Assembly: GCF_002368295.1 (NCBI RefSeq)
Contig: NZ_AP018248.1
Coordinates: forward strand, 7,401,284 to 7,465,283
DNA: 64,000 nucleotides
Reading direction: 5' to 3'
Source of the DNA: Tolypothrix tenuis PCC 7101
GTDB taxonomy: Bacteria > Cyanobacteriota > Cyanobacteriia > Cyanobacteriales > Nostocaceae
How positions within the stretch are numbered: position 1 is the first letter of the stretch; every line of letters begins with the position of its first letter. Made by a program: the position numbers and the translations under genes. The notes under the pieces were generated by a model. That model was given only the letters and a program-made list of their open reading frames with translations. It searched no databases and was not told the origin of the DNA. Positions 25,486 through 34,632 of the stretch are shown in pieces.

Positions 25486-27294
25486 ATGTGTGGAATTGGC
25501 GGCATTCTGACAATTAATCAGTATCATAGTACTTTAGAAAAGATAATTAAGAGAATAGAAACTAATCTCAAGCATCGTGGGCCAGATGATCATGGTATTT
25601 ATATATCTAAAGACAGACAAGCTGCTTTCGCCCATACTCGTTTAGCAATTCTCGACCTGAGCTCTGCTGGACATCAACCGATGTCCACTGCCGATCAACG
25701 ATATTGGATAACTTTCAACGGTGAAATTTATAACTTTCAACAACTAAGGCAGAATTTGATTGCTCAAGGTGAACAGTTCCATTCTCAAACGGATACAGAA
25801 GTTATCCTTAAACTTTATCAAAGAATGGGTTCTGATTGTGTCCAACATTTACGCGGCATGTTCGCCTTTGCGATTTGGGATGACTGGGAAAAAACCTGTT
25901 TTTTAGCTCGCGATCCTTTAGGAATTAAACCTCTTTACTACTGGCGCTCTGGTTCAACTTTAGTTTTTGCTTCAGAACTCAGAGCAGTTTTAGCATCTGG
26001 GCTACCTACTGTTCAAATGAGTGTACAAGGGTTATATGGTTATCTTGTTAGTGGTTCAGTGCCAGAACCATATACCCTCATTGAAGATGTTCATTGTTTA
26101 GATGCTGGTAACTGGCTATATTGGCAAGGTCAAAAAATTACCAAAAAGCAGTACTGGCAGATCAACTTTACACCTCAAAAAATTTCAGCGACAGATGCTC
26201 AAGAAATAGTTCGTGCTGCTTTAATTGATTCTATTAAACATCATTTTATTAGTGATGTGCCTGTAGGTATTTTTCTCAGTGGCGGTATTGATTCAACAAC
26301 AGTTCTAGCACTAGCAAACCAGTCCCAAAATCAACATTTATCTACATACTCAATAGCTTTTGACGAAGGTCAATGGAATGAAGGAGGGATTGCTCAAGAA
26401 GTTGCAAAATTCTTTGGTGCCAAACATACAGAATATAAAATTACAGCATCATCTGCTAAAACTTTATTGCCTAATTTCTTAGCAGCTATTGATCAACCTA
26501 GTGTTGATGGATTTAATACTTTTTGTATATCTAAAATTGCCCATGAAAATGGTATGAAAGTAGTACTATCTGGACTGGGTGGAGACGAAGTTTTTGGTGG
26601 ATATCATTCATTTCAAAAAATTCCCCGCATGGTGAACTGGGGTAAGCAGCTAAGATTATTACCTCTTGTTGGAGCTAGCATAGGTATGGGTTTAGCGCAT
26701 TGGGGAAGTTCACCTAAAATGAAACGATTAGGTGATTTTCTAGAGCAAGAACCGACATTATCAGATGCTTATCGCACGTTTCGAGGCATTTTTTCCAATA
26801 AAGAAGCTTGTGCAATTATTGAACAATATGTAGGTGACAAGATTTTTGTGAAAGATAGCCCCTCTAAGATCAGTTTTCCAGCAAAAGTGTCTACACCAGA
26901 AGATGAAGTCAGCTTGCTAGAATTGAGTTGCTATATGCGAAATCAATTACTCCGAGACAGTGATGTTATGAGTATGAGATGGGGATTAGAATTGCGGGTA
27001 CCTTTAGTAGATACAGCTTTGCTAGAGGCAGTAGCACCTATACCTAGTAATATCCGTTTAGCTTATGGTAAACAACTCTTAGTTCAAGCTGTACCAGAAT
27101 TACCTGATTGGGTGACTAAGCGTCGTAAACAAGGATTTTCTTTTCCCTTTGAACAATGGATGTTAGGTGAATTTGGTGAATATTTCGCTAACTTAAATCT
27201 TCTCAAAAATATCCCTCTTGAACCTTGGTATCGTCGCTGGAGTTTAGTAATACTTAAGTTGTGGTGGGAAAAGTTTCAGCATGAAGTCAATTAA
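25486..27294 (+). CDS. asnB: Asparagine synthetase (glutamine-hydrolysing) or amidotransferase homologue
   Basis: A 602-residue two-domain enzyme. The N-terminal glutaminase starts MCGIGGILT with the catalytic Cys2 and includes HRGPDDHG and FNGEIYNF. The synthetase domain has the ATP PP-loop SGGIDST (residues 265-271), GLGGDEVFGGY and LELRVPLVD. The family makes asparagine from aspartate and glutamine. Homologues inside glycan loci are often thought to amidate uronic acids or amino-acid decorations, and its position between two GT4 genes favours that here, but this is inference. All key residues look intact, so plain asparagine synthesis is equally possible. Confidence 0.93.
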   Translation: MCGIGGILTINQYHSTLEKIIKRIETNLKHRGPDDHGIYISKDRQAAFAHTRLAILDLSSAGHQPMSTADQRYWITFNGEIYNFQQLRQNLIAQGEQFHSQTDTEVILKLYQRMGSDCVQHLRGMFAFAIWDDWEKTCFLARDPLGIKPLYYWRSGSTLVFASELRAVLASGLPTVQMSVQGLYGYLVSGSVPEPYTLIEDVHCLDAGNWLYWQGQKITKKQYWQINFTPQKISATDAQEIVRAALIDSIKHHFISDVPVGIFLSGGIDSTTVLALANQSQNQHLSTYSIAFDEGQWNEGGIAQEVAKFFGAKHTEYKITASSAKTLLPNFLAAIDQPSVDGFNTFCISKIAHENGMKVVLSGLGGDEVFGGYHSFQKIPRMVNWGKQLRLLPLVGASIGMGLAHWGSSPKMKRLGDFLEQEPTLSDAYRTFRGIFSNKEACAIIEQYVGDKIFVKDSPSKISFPAKVSTPEDEVSLLELSCYMRNQLLRDSDVMSMRWGLELRVPLVDTALLEAVAPIPSNIRLAYGKQLLVQAVPELPDWVTKRRKQGFSFPFEQWMLGEFGEYFANLNLLKNIPLEPWYRRWSLVILKLWWEKFQHEVN

Positions 27295-27368
27295 AGTATA
27301 TTAAGCATTCTGATACTAGATTTTTTTTGTAACCTGATACTAATATTTATTTTTCAAAAAAACTAATA

Positions 27369-28589
27369 ATGTCAACAAATGCAACATTGGTTGATCAGAT
27401 TTCTGTTTGCCAAGTAGTAGCTAGTATTAATGAAAATGTTGGTGGGCCTGCTTATTCAGTTACTAATTTAGCTCAAGCATTATATCAACATAATATTAAT
27501 TCCCATTTATTCACGCTTGATTATCAATGTCACGGTAAACAAATTTTAACTACTGAAGTTCAAGTTCATAGTCAAAAAGCTTCTAAAGTCGCAAAATATT
27601 TTAGAGGGTTTCAACCTCAAGCCAGCAATTACTTATTCAATTTAGCAGCAAAAGATTTAGATATAATCCATAATCATGGTTTATGGATGTTTCCTAATCT
27701 TTATGCACGACAAGCAGCAGTTATTAATAAGATTAATTTAGTCATTTCTCCTAGAGGAATGCTTGAACCTTGGTCATTAAATAATAGCTGGTATAAAAAA
27801 TGGTTAGCATGGATTTTATACGAAAAAGAAAATTTAAACTGTGCTACAGCTTTCCATGCCACTTCTGCGGAAGAGGTAAATTCTATTCGTAAATTAGGAT
27901 ATCGACAACCCATTGCTCTCATCCCTAATGGGATTAACATTCCTAGTTTAGAAGAGGAATTTAGCAGACAAATATTAATTGATATATTCCCGAAATTAGC
28001 TGATAAAAAATGGTTACTTTTTTTATCAAGGGTACACCCTAAAAAAGGTTTAAACCATTTAATAGATGTTTGGCAATCTCTTGTTAATCAATTTCCTGAT
28101 TGGCATCTAATTATTGCTGGGCCAGACTTGATTGGCTACCAAGAAAAGTTAGAATTACAAGTAGAACAGTTAAATTTGAAAAAAAAAGTCACTTTTACTG
28201 GGATGCTATCAGGACAACATAAATTCTCTGCACTCAGTAATGCTGACGTATTCGTTTTACCAACGCATTCAGAAAATTTTGGGATTGCAGTAGCAGAATC
28301 TTTAGCTTATGGTGTGCCTGTCATTACTACAAAAGGTGCCCCTTGGGAAGATTTACAGCATTATGGATGCGGTTGGTGGATTGAGGATAATCAACAAGCA
28401 CTAAAGGTTGCCTTAGTAGATGCAATGCAGATGTCTGAAAGGCAACGGCAAGTGATGGGTTTGAAAGGGCGAGATTTAGTACAAGCTAAATACTCTTGGA
28501 ATTCAATTGCTCAAGAAATGGCAAATGTATACCAATGGATTCTTGGTGGTGGTGAACCACCAACTTGCGTTCAACTTTACAATTCTTAG
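27369..28589 (+). CDS. GT4 family glycosyltransferase
   Basis: A 406-residue GT-B enzyme with GGPAYSVTNLAQALY at the acceptor site, HNHGLWMFPN, ISPRGMLEPWSL (a block typical of this GT4 subgroup), the donor domain LFLSRVHPKKGLNHLIDVW, and the E-x7-E site in HSENFGIAVAESLAYGVPVI. Seventy-four bases separate it from asnB. All catalytic marks of a retaining glycosyltransferase are present; the donor sugar is unknown. Confidence 0.93.
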   Translation: MSTNATLVDQISVCQVVASINENVGGPAYSVTNLAQALYQHNINSHLFTLDYQCHGKQILTTEVQVHSQKASKVAKYFRGFQPQASNYLFNLAAKDLDIIHNHGLWMFPNLYARQAAVINKINLVISPRGMLEPWSLNNSWYKKWLAWILYEKENLNCATAFHATSAEEVNSIRKLGYRQPIALIPNGINIPSLEEEFSRQILIDIFPKLADKKWLLFLSRVHPKKGLNHLIDVWQSLVNQFPDWHLIIAGPDLIGYQEKLELQVEQLNLKKKVTFTGMLSGQHKFSALSNADVFVLPTHSENFGIAVAESLAYGVPVITTKGAPWEDLQHYGCGWWIEDNQQALKVALVDAMQMSERQRQVMGLKGRDLVQAKYSWNSIAQEMANVYQWILGGGEPPTCVQLYNS

Positions 28590-28601
28590 GAATACAAAAC
28601 T

Positions 28602-29738
28602 GTGATCATTAATATTGCTACAGGCCCCTGGCTGCCTGTTCCAGCGGTACAAGGAGGCGCTATTCCTCGTCTGTGGCAAGGTTTAGCAGAAGAATTTGCT
28701 GCTAGAGGCCATCAAGTAAGCATTCTCTGCCGTTCTTATCCAAGTCAGCCTCAAACGGAGGTAATTAATGGTGTGCAATACATTCGACATGGAGGATTTC
28801 CACAAAGCACTAATATTACCCTAGACTTACTTAAAGACTTCTTTTATAGCTTGTTGACCTTTCCTAGATTACCTCATGCCGATATTTTAGTTATCAATGA
28901 TTTTTGGCTACCTATATTTGCATGTTTACGTCCTCAAGCAGGTAAGGTTGTAATTAATGCTAACCGCTTTCCTAAAGGACAGTATTGGTTATATGCAGGA
29001 ACCAGTTTTTTTGCAGTTGCATCACAAGCTATTCAAGAAGCTATTGCTAAAGAATATCCTGCAGCTATATCTCGGATGGGAATTATCCCCAATCCTATTG
29101 ATACTCGCATATTTTCACCAAGTACTCAGCCAAAATTAGCTCGAAAAGAAAAGCTCATTTTATATGTAGGTAGAATTCATCCAGAGAAGGGAGTACATCT
29201 TCTATTAGATGCGTTTTCAATTTTATCAGAGCAATTTTCTGAAGTCAGATTGAGGATTATTGGCCCTGTAAAAGAAAATCAAGGTGGTGGTGGCGATAAT
29301 TATTTAAGTATTCTTAAATCAAAAGCTAATAATTTAAATGTTGAATTTTTGGAGCCTATTTTTGATGTTGGTAAACTAGCTGAAGCTTATCGAGACGCTG
29401 ATATTTTTTGCTATCCTTCATTGGCCGAAAAAGGTGAATCTTTTGGAGTTGCTCCACTAGAGGCAATGGCATCGGGTCTGGTTCCTGTCGTATCAGACTT
29501 AGCTTGCTTTAGGGATTTTATTGAAGATGGCAAAACTGGTTACTTTTTTAATCATCGGACTGTTGATGCCGCTAAGAATCTATCAGATACATTATTTTCA
29601 GCAATAATTGATTCTGATAATAGCACTATGAGTAGGCAAGCTACTCAAAAAGCTCAAGAATTTAATTATGAGCAAGTTACCCAAAAATATCTTGCTGATT
29701 TTGAGCAAATATTAAATGTTAAAAATAGCAGGTTATAA
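28602..29738 (+). CDS. GT4 family glycosyltransferase
   Basis: A 378-residue GT-B enzyme that starts with GTG at 28602; the product begins MIINIATGPWLPVPA, and there is no better ATG. It has QGGAIPRLWQGLAEEF at the acceptor site, donor domain YVGRIHPEKGVHLLLDAF and the E-x7-E motif in KGESFGVAPLEAMASGLVPV. It starts 12 bases after the previous stop and ends one base before the next start, so it lies in a tight operon. The subgroup resembles enzymes acting on teichuronic or exopolysaccharide chains, but the specificity is not readable. Confidence 0.92.
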   Translation: MIINIATGPWLPVPAVQGGAIPRLWQGLAEEFAARGHQVSILCRSYPSQPQTEVINGVQYIRHGGFPQSTNITLDLLKDFFYSLLTFPRLPHADILVINDFWLPIFACLRPQAGKVVINANRFPKGQYWLYAGTSFFAVASQAIQEAIAKEYPAAISRMGIIPNPIDTRIFSPSTQPKLARKEKLILYVGRIHPEKGVHLLLDAFSILSEQFSEVRLRIIGPVKENQGGGGDNYLSILKSKANNLNVEFLEPIFDVGKLAEAYRDADIFCYPSLAEKGESFGVAPLEAMASGLVPVVSDLACFRDFIEDGKTGYFFNHRTVDAAKNLSDTLFSAIIDSDNSTMSRQATQKAQEFNYEQVTQKYLADFEQILNVKNSRL

Positions 29739-29739
29739 T

Positions 29740-30423
29740 ATGCAAAAGAAAACTATACAAAGTTTTTATGAAAATATATATACAGATTATCTCTTGGAGG
29801 GATTAAGTGAATTTGATAGTTACGAAAGAAACCATGTTTTACGTCGGATTTATCAACAGTCAAATGGGGAAAGATTGTTAGATTTAGGCGCAGGGCATGG
29901 AAATATTAGTAAGTTTTTTCTCGATCAGGGTTATGAGGTTTATGGTATTGAATGGACTACAGCAGGAGCCAAGAAGCTCTGTAAAATTGGAGTTCAAGCC
30001 ATTCAGCATGATATAGAAGATATTCCCTACCAATATGCGGATAATTTTTTTGATGAGGTGTTTTGGGGAGATAATATAGAACATCTCTTCTTTCCTGAAG
30101 TAGTGGCTAAGGAAATATACAGAATTCTCAAACCTGGTGGCAGACTAGTTTTAAGTACACCTAATCATGGTTGGATTATCAATCGGCTTTACTATCTATT
30201 CAAGGGAGTTCCTAGAAGAACAGAGGGACATAAAATCCCAATTTGGGAATGGCAGCATATTCGATATTTTAATAAAGTTGAAATTAAACGTTTTTTAAAT
30301 TATTGCGGTTTTAGGAATAACTTTGGTTTTTATGGTGCTGAACGTAGGCAACCATTTGCAGCTTTAAGTAGATATTTTCCTTCAATCATGGGATCTGTCA
30401 TGGTTGTTGAAGTTCGTAAATAG
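29740..30423 (+). CDS. Class I SAM-dependent methyltransferase
   Basis: A 227-residue protein from ATG 29740. Motif I is LLDLGAGHGNISKFF (residues 46-60), followed by YGIEWTT, then DEVFWGDNIEHLF and ILKPGGRLVLSTPNHGW. This is a Methyltransf_11/23-type fold. The start one base after the upstream stop is preferred over an in-frame codon at 29716 inside the preceding gene. It probably methylates the glycan or a biosynthetic intermediate. It is five bases from the next gene. Confidence 0.88.
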   Translation: MQKKTIQSFYENIYTDYLLEGLSEFDSYERNHVLRRIYQQSNGERLLDLGAGHGNISKFFLDQGYEVYGIEWTTAGAKKLCKIGVQAIQHDIEDIPYQYADNFFDEVFWGDNIEHLFFPEVVAKEIYRILKPGGRLVLSTPNHGWIINRLYYLFKGVPRRTEGHKIPIWEWQHIRYFNKVEIKRFLNYCGFRNNFGFYGAERRQPFAALSRYFPSIMGSVMVVEVRK

Positions 30424-30428
30424 TAGAT

Positions 30429-31952
30429 ATGCTAAATGAAGTAACTCCTCTTATTCTTACGTATAACGAAGCTCCTAATATTTCTCGTACGCTTCAAAGC
30501 TTAAATTGGGCAAAGACTATTGTTGTTATCGATAGTTACAGCACAGATGCTACTTTGGAAATTTTATCTTCTTACCATCAAGTAAAAGTTTTTCAAAGAA
30601 AATTTGATTCTTTTGCTGCTCAGTGTAATTTTGGACTAGAAAAAGTTGCATCTGAATGGATACTATCATTAGATGCTGATTATGTCATAAGTGATGAGTT
30701 AATTAATGAAATTCATTCATTATCCGCAGAGCCTAATATAGATAGTTATAAAGTCAGATTCAAGTATTGCATCTTTGGTAAGCCCTTGCATGGTACATTA
30801 CTGCCACCAAGAGAAGTTTTATATAAAAAAGCAAAAGCAATTTATCAAGATGACGGTCACGCTCATCGTGTCAGCATAGAGGGAAATTCTTCACTACTTT
30901 CTGGCTACATATATCATGACGATCGCAAACCTCTGAGTCGTTGGCTATGGGCGCAGGATCGCTACATGGTAATAGAAGCAAAGAAATTGCTGGAGACACC
31001 AAGCAACGAACTCAGTTTGGGCGATCGCATTCGTAAACAGAAGATACTCGCCCCCATCATCATATTTTTCTACTGCCTGATTATCAAAGGTGGGATTCTG
31101 GATGGCTGGCGAGGTTTTTACTATGCGTTTCAGCGTGTGTTAGCAGAATTACTATTGGCTATTAATATTATTGAAGCTGAAAAAGGAAAAGTTAATTCTT
31201 CTGCACCTAGTAATACATCGGTGATAGATAGAGCTGATGGTGCTACTAGTCAATATCAATCTCTGAGTAATAGCGATCGCTATCTAGTCTTAACTAATCA
31301 ATCTATGCATCTAGATAACTATAGCTTGGGCAACTATAATCCAGGCGCACCCTACTGGAAACAAGTTTTGTGGCACTTCCTCGGTTCACCTATAGTTGAG
31401 AGTAATTGGTTGCCATTTTCAACTCTCAAGGTGTTGGTAATTCGTGGGTTTGGGGCTAGTATTGGTAAAAAAGTCCGTATTAAACCAGGAGTGCGGGTAA
31501 AGTTTCCTTGGCGTTTAACTGTTGGTGATTTTGTTTGGATTGGAGAAGATACTTGGATTGATAACCTTGCACCTGTGGTAATTGAAAATCATGTATGTTT
31601 ATCGCAAGGTGTTTATCTCTGCACTGGTAATCATGATTGGTACCATCCAGATTTTAAACTGATTCCTGCAGCTATCCATATTCAAGAGAGTAGTTGGATT
31701 GCAGCTAAGTCGGTAATTGGCCCGGGAGTGACAGTAGGAAAGGGAGCAGTCTTAGCATTAGGAAGTGTGACAGGACGCTCCTTAGAACCAATGACAATTT
31801 ATGCTGGTAACCCAGCGCAACCTGTCAAGAGCAGAATTCAGGAAAAAGTAGAAGATGTACTTCAGATTTCCCCAGCAGATGAATTCATTCATACCCGTCA
31901 CATTCTTGATGAGAATTTGGCTGGGGATTGGGGGTTGAAAACTGGGGAATAA
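30429..31952 (+). CDS. Fusion protein: GT2 (WaaE-like) glycosyltransferase plus WcaF-type acetyltransferase
   Basis: Residues 1-250 are a GT2 enzyme of the WaaE/LPS-core type: TPLILTYNEAPNISRTL at the start, VVIDSYSTDAT (32-42) and LSLDADYV (79-86) with the DxD site, ending with a hydrophobic amphipathic stretch (about 205-250). A polar linker (255-285) leads to a left-handed beta-helix O-acetyltransferase resembling WcaF of colanic acid synthesis: GNYNPGAPYWKQVLW, then hexapeptide turns including IGKKVRIKPGVRV, CTGNHDWYHPDF with the catalytic His, and VIGPGVTVGKGAVLALGSV. One chain would thus transfer a sugar and acetylate a residue. It is the last gene of the polysaccharide locus. Confidence 0.93.
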   Translation: MLNEVTPLILTYNEAPNISRTLQSLNWAKTIVVIDSYSTDATLEILSSYHQVKVFQRKFDSFAAQCNFGLEKVASEWILSLDADYVISDELINEIHSLSAEPNIDSYKVRFKYCIFGKPLHGTLLPPREVLYKKAKAIYQDDGHAHRVSIEGNSSLLSGYIYHDDRKPLSRWLWAQDRYMVIEAKKLLETPSNELSLGDRIRKQKILAPIIIFFYCLIIKGGILDGWRGFYYAFQRVLAELLLAINIIEAEKGKVNSSAPSNTSVIDRADGATSQYQSLSNSDRYLVLTNQSMHLDNYSLGNYNPGAPYWKQVLWHFLGSPIVESNWLPFSTLKVLVIRGFGASIGKKVRIKPGVRVKFPWRLTVGDFVWIGEDTWIDNLAPVVIENHVCLSQGVYLCTGNHDWYHPDFKLIPAAIHIQESSWIAAKSVIGPGVTVGKGAVLALGSVTGRSLEPMTIYAGNPAQPVKSRIQEKVEDVLQISPADEFIHTRHILDENLAGDWGLKTGE

Positions 31953-32002
31953 GGATTGGGCAGTAGAATCATCATTTTAGGATAGGCACTGCCAAATAGT
32001 GC

Positions 32003-32080
32003 TTAAATTGCATAATGATGGCAGGCAAGATGCCCACCCCACAAGATTTATAAATATTTTTAGATATGCAAATTAGATTT
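32003..32080. repeat. Dispersed repeat, family C, copy 1 (uninterrupted)
   Basis: The stretch starts TTAAATTGCATAAT, contains GGCAAGATGCCCACCCC and ends ATGCAAATTAGATTTGG. Its ends are mutually inverted around TAAATTGCAT / ATGCAAATTA. Related copies lie at 46369 and 54609. In those two copies the right end is followed by a family B miniature element; here it is not. It lies in the 450-base gap 31953-32402, in which I see no gene. Confidence 0.6.
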
Positions 32081-32402
32081 GGTAGAGCTTAGTAGCTACA
32101 GTCTACTCAATCTAACTAATCTGCTATTTTAAGCAACTTAAGTGAACTTATGCTGGTAACCTAGACCTTCATTTTTGGGCGAGTTAATTATAATAGCTCG
32201 CTCGCTAAAAAATGCAATTAATTTTGCTATTTAAACATTTTTAAATAAACTTAATTTTTTATTAACAATTTCGGTAATCAAACTCAACAACTGTTATCTT
32301 TTCTGGCACAAGTCGCTGTGAGTTTGTAAAGGATAATTGATAACTGTTGTCAAAGTTATGCATAGAGAGGGAAACTAAGAATACAACACAGCAATTATTC
32401 TT

Positions 32403-32894
32403 ATGCATACTCTTTCTAACTCTCACTTCAAGCAGTCCTTTTGGCGGCCTGCTGTCTTATTGACTCTGGGCTTTTGGCTAAGTGCTAGCTTACTTTTAGA
32501 TTGGGTAATTATGCCTAGCCTTTATATTTCTGGCATGATGACCCAGGCAAGTTTTTCTACAGTTGGCTATGCGATTTTTTGGAATTTTAATCGCGTGGAA
32601 TTATTGTCAGCGGCTGTAGTATTAACTGGTGTACTAACTTTGAGCAAAACCCAAGCTAACTGGCGGCGTAATGGTATTGTTTTGTCTATCATTCTGCTAG
32701 CTATAGCTTTGCTAGATACCTATTTTTTAACTCCACAGATGAGTGCGATCGCAATTCATCTCAATGTGTTTGATGCTGAGACTACTATTCCCACATCAAT
32801 GAATTTGCTTCATGGCAGTTATTGGGTATTGGAATTAGTGAAGTTAATCGCAGGCGGTGCGCTATTAAATTGTTGCTGGAAACAAGAAGCGTAG
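32403..32894 (+). CDS. Small four-helix membrane protein (DUF4149-like)
   Basis: A 163-residue protein with four hydrophobic spans (about residues 16-37, 52-78, 89-110 and 136-157), with an N-terminal LLDWVIMPSLY stretch and a late HGSYWVLELVKLIAGG stretch. This layout fits the DUF4149/TMEM205-like family of unknown role, found widely in cyanobacteria. ATG 32403 gives a short cytoplasmic leader. It is monocistronic, with a long upstream gap and a hairpin terminator candidate at 33040-33068. Confidence 0.75.
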   Translation: MHTLSNSHFKQSFWRPAVLLTLGFWLSASLLLDWVIMPSLYISGMMTQASFSTVGYAIFWNFNRVELLSAAVVLTGVLTLSKTQANWRRNGIVLSIILLAIALLDTYFLTPQMSAIAIHLNVFDAETTIPTSMNLLHGSYWVLELVKLIAGGALLNCCWKQEA

Positions 32895-33039
32895 AGAGGC
32901 AAGGGGGCAGGGGGCAGGGAGCAGGGGGAAAAATTTTAGAATTACTCTGTCTGCATTCATGCTTTCAATTCTCTACATTAATATTGATTTCAAGATGCAA
33001 AATACGAGAGTTAATGCGTCTTTTCCTTGAAAAATTAAG

Positions 33040-33068
33040 ATGGCTGCTTATTGCAGCCATTTATTATC
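33040..33068 (+). terminator. Probable rho-independent terminator
   Basis: ATGGCTGC (33040-33047) pairs perfectly with GCAGCCAT (33053-33060) across a five-base loop, and T-rich TTATTATC follows. It lies about 145 bases after the membrane-protein gene. Confidence 0.5.
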
Positions 33069-33193
33069 TAAGCTTTTCTCCCTTGCTCCCTGTACTTTGT
33101 TTTCCACTAAAAATTATGCAGGGTAGTACTGGTTCTTAGCCATTTGTCATTACTATAAACAAAGGACAAATGACTAAGGACAAGTGACAAATA

Positions 33194-34447
33194 ATGATCA
33201 AAATCCTTCATCTTTCCGATATCCACATGGGGAGTGGTTTCTCCCACGGACGAATTAATCCAGCGACAGGATTAAATACGCGGCTGGAGGATTTTATCAA
33301 TACATTATCTATTTGTATTGACAGAGCATTAGAAGATAATGTTGATTTAGTGATTTTTGGCGGTGATGCTTTTCCTGATGCTACGCCACCGCCGTATGTG
33401 CAAGAAGCTTTTGCTAGTCAATTCCGCCGTTTGGTGGATGGAAATATTCCGACAGTGTTGTTAGTGGGAAACCATGATCAACATTCCCAAGGGCTGGGCG
33501 GAGCGAGTTTGTGTATTTACCGCACCTTGGGAGTGCGGGGGTTTGTGGTGGGAGATACGGTCACGACTCATCGCATCCAAACTCGTAGTGGTAAAGTTCA
33601 AGTTATTACCCTCCCTTGGCTGACGCGTTCGACGTTGATGACTCGCCAAGAAACTGAAAGTTTATCACTTGCAGAAGTGAATCAGCTATTAACTGAACGT
33701 CTGCAACTAGTTTTAGAATCAGAAATTCGCCGTCTCGATCCACAAGTGCCCACTGTGCTTTTAGCACATTTAATGGCTGATAATGCTTCTTTGGGAGCCG
33801 AACGGTTTTTAGCAGTAGGTAAAGGCTTTACTTTACCGCTATCTTTATTGACACGTCCCTGTTTTGATTATGTAGCTTTGGGACATGTTCACCGTCATCA
33901 AAATTTAAATAAATCTAATGACCCGCCAGTGATTTATCCAGGAAGCATTGAGCGGGTAGATTTTAGTGAAGAAAAAGAAGATAAAGGTTATGTGCTCATA
34001 GAATTAGAGAAAGGTCAGGCGAATTGGGAATTTTGCCCTTTACCTGTGAGAACTTTCCGCACAATTGAAGTCGATATCTCGAAAGCAGACGATCCACAAG
34101 CCGCTATATTGAAAGCGATCGCAAAACATGATATTCAAGATGCTGTCATCCGTTTAATCTATAAACTGCGTTCCGAACAGCTAGATTTAATTGATAACTC
34201 CTCCCTCCATGATGCGTTAAGTTCTGCTCACACCTACACAATTCATCCAGAATTGCTCAGTCAGTTAGCTAGACCCCGCATACCCGAACTAACTGCCAGT
34301 AGTAGCATCGATCCAATGGAAGCATTAAAAACTTACTTGAGTAATCGCGAAGACCTCAAAGACATAGCAGCCTCAATGGTAGAAGCTGCACAGAGGTTAC
34401 TCGCGGATGATGTGGAAGTCTGGCTGGAAGGGGCTGGGAGGGATTAG
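33194..34447 (+). CDS. sbcD: SbcD/Mre11-type DNA nuclease
   Basis: A 417-residue metallophosphoesterase that would trim DNA ends and open hairpins in double-strand break repair with its ATPase partner SbcC. All five phosphoesterase motifs are visible: SDIHMG (D9, H11), GGDAF (D58), GNHD (93-95), LAHLM (H192) and GHVH (H231, H233). The C-terminal third is the capping region. There is no sbcC gene in the window; the next gene is another repair enzyme, uvsE. ATG 33194 follows a run of short ACAAATGAC-type repeats. Confidence 0.92.
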   Translation: MIKILHLSDIHMGSGFSHGRINPATGLNTRLEDFINTLSICIDRALEDNVDLVIFGGDAFPDATPPPYVQEAFASQFRRLVDGNIPTVLLVGNHDQHSQGLGGASLCIYRTLGVRGFVVGDTVTTHRIQTRSGKVQVITLPWLTRSTLMTRQETESLSLAEVNQLLTERLQLVLESEIRRLDPQVPTVLLAHLMADNASLGAERFLAVGKGFTLPLSLLTRPCFDYVALGHVHRHQNLNKSNDPPVIYPGSIERVDFSEEKEDKGYVLIELEKGQANWEFCPLPVRTFRTIEVDISKADDPQAAILKAIAKHDIQDAVIRLIYKLRSEQLDLIDNSSLHDALSSAHTYTIHPELLSQLARPRIPELTASSSIDPMEALKTYLSNREDLKDIAASMVEAAQRLLADDVEVWLEGAGRD

Positions 34448-34560
34448 GGGGTAAGAGGCAAGGGGGCAGGGAGCAGGGAGCAGGGGAGAAAAGCAATTAC
34501 CAATTACCAATTACCCATTACCAAACACCAATGCCCCATGCCCAATGCCCATTATCATCC
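34448..34560. repeat. Short tandem and degenerate repeats
   Basis: The stretch contains purine-rich GGGGGCAGGGAGCAGGGAGC repeats, then ATTACCAATTACC units of seven bases, then CCCCATGCCCAATGCCC units. Similar blends occur at 32900, 49270-49360, 50055-50090, 51540-51584 and 56065-56100. These are the short repetitive sequences common between genes of Nostocales. No coding potential. Confidence 0.8.
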
Positions 34561-34632
34561 GTTAGATACTGACTCATTGGCTGCGAAAGTTAGTTAAATT
34601 GAAGAAGCGCCAAGACTTGAGCAATAGAGTTA

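Noticed and set aside
1498..31952. Heterocyst envelope polysaccharide island
   Set aside because: I could not identify hepA, hepB or hepC-like genes; the gene order does not match what I remember of that island.
32822..33139. Open frame of 105 codons after the DUF4149-like gene
   Set aside because: It overlaps the real gene in another frame, then crosses purine repeats and a terminator.
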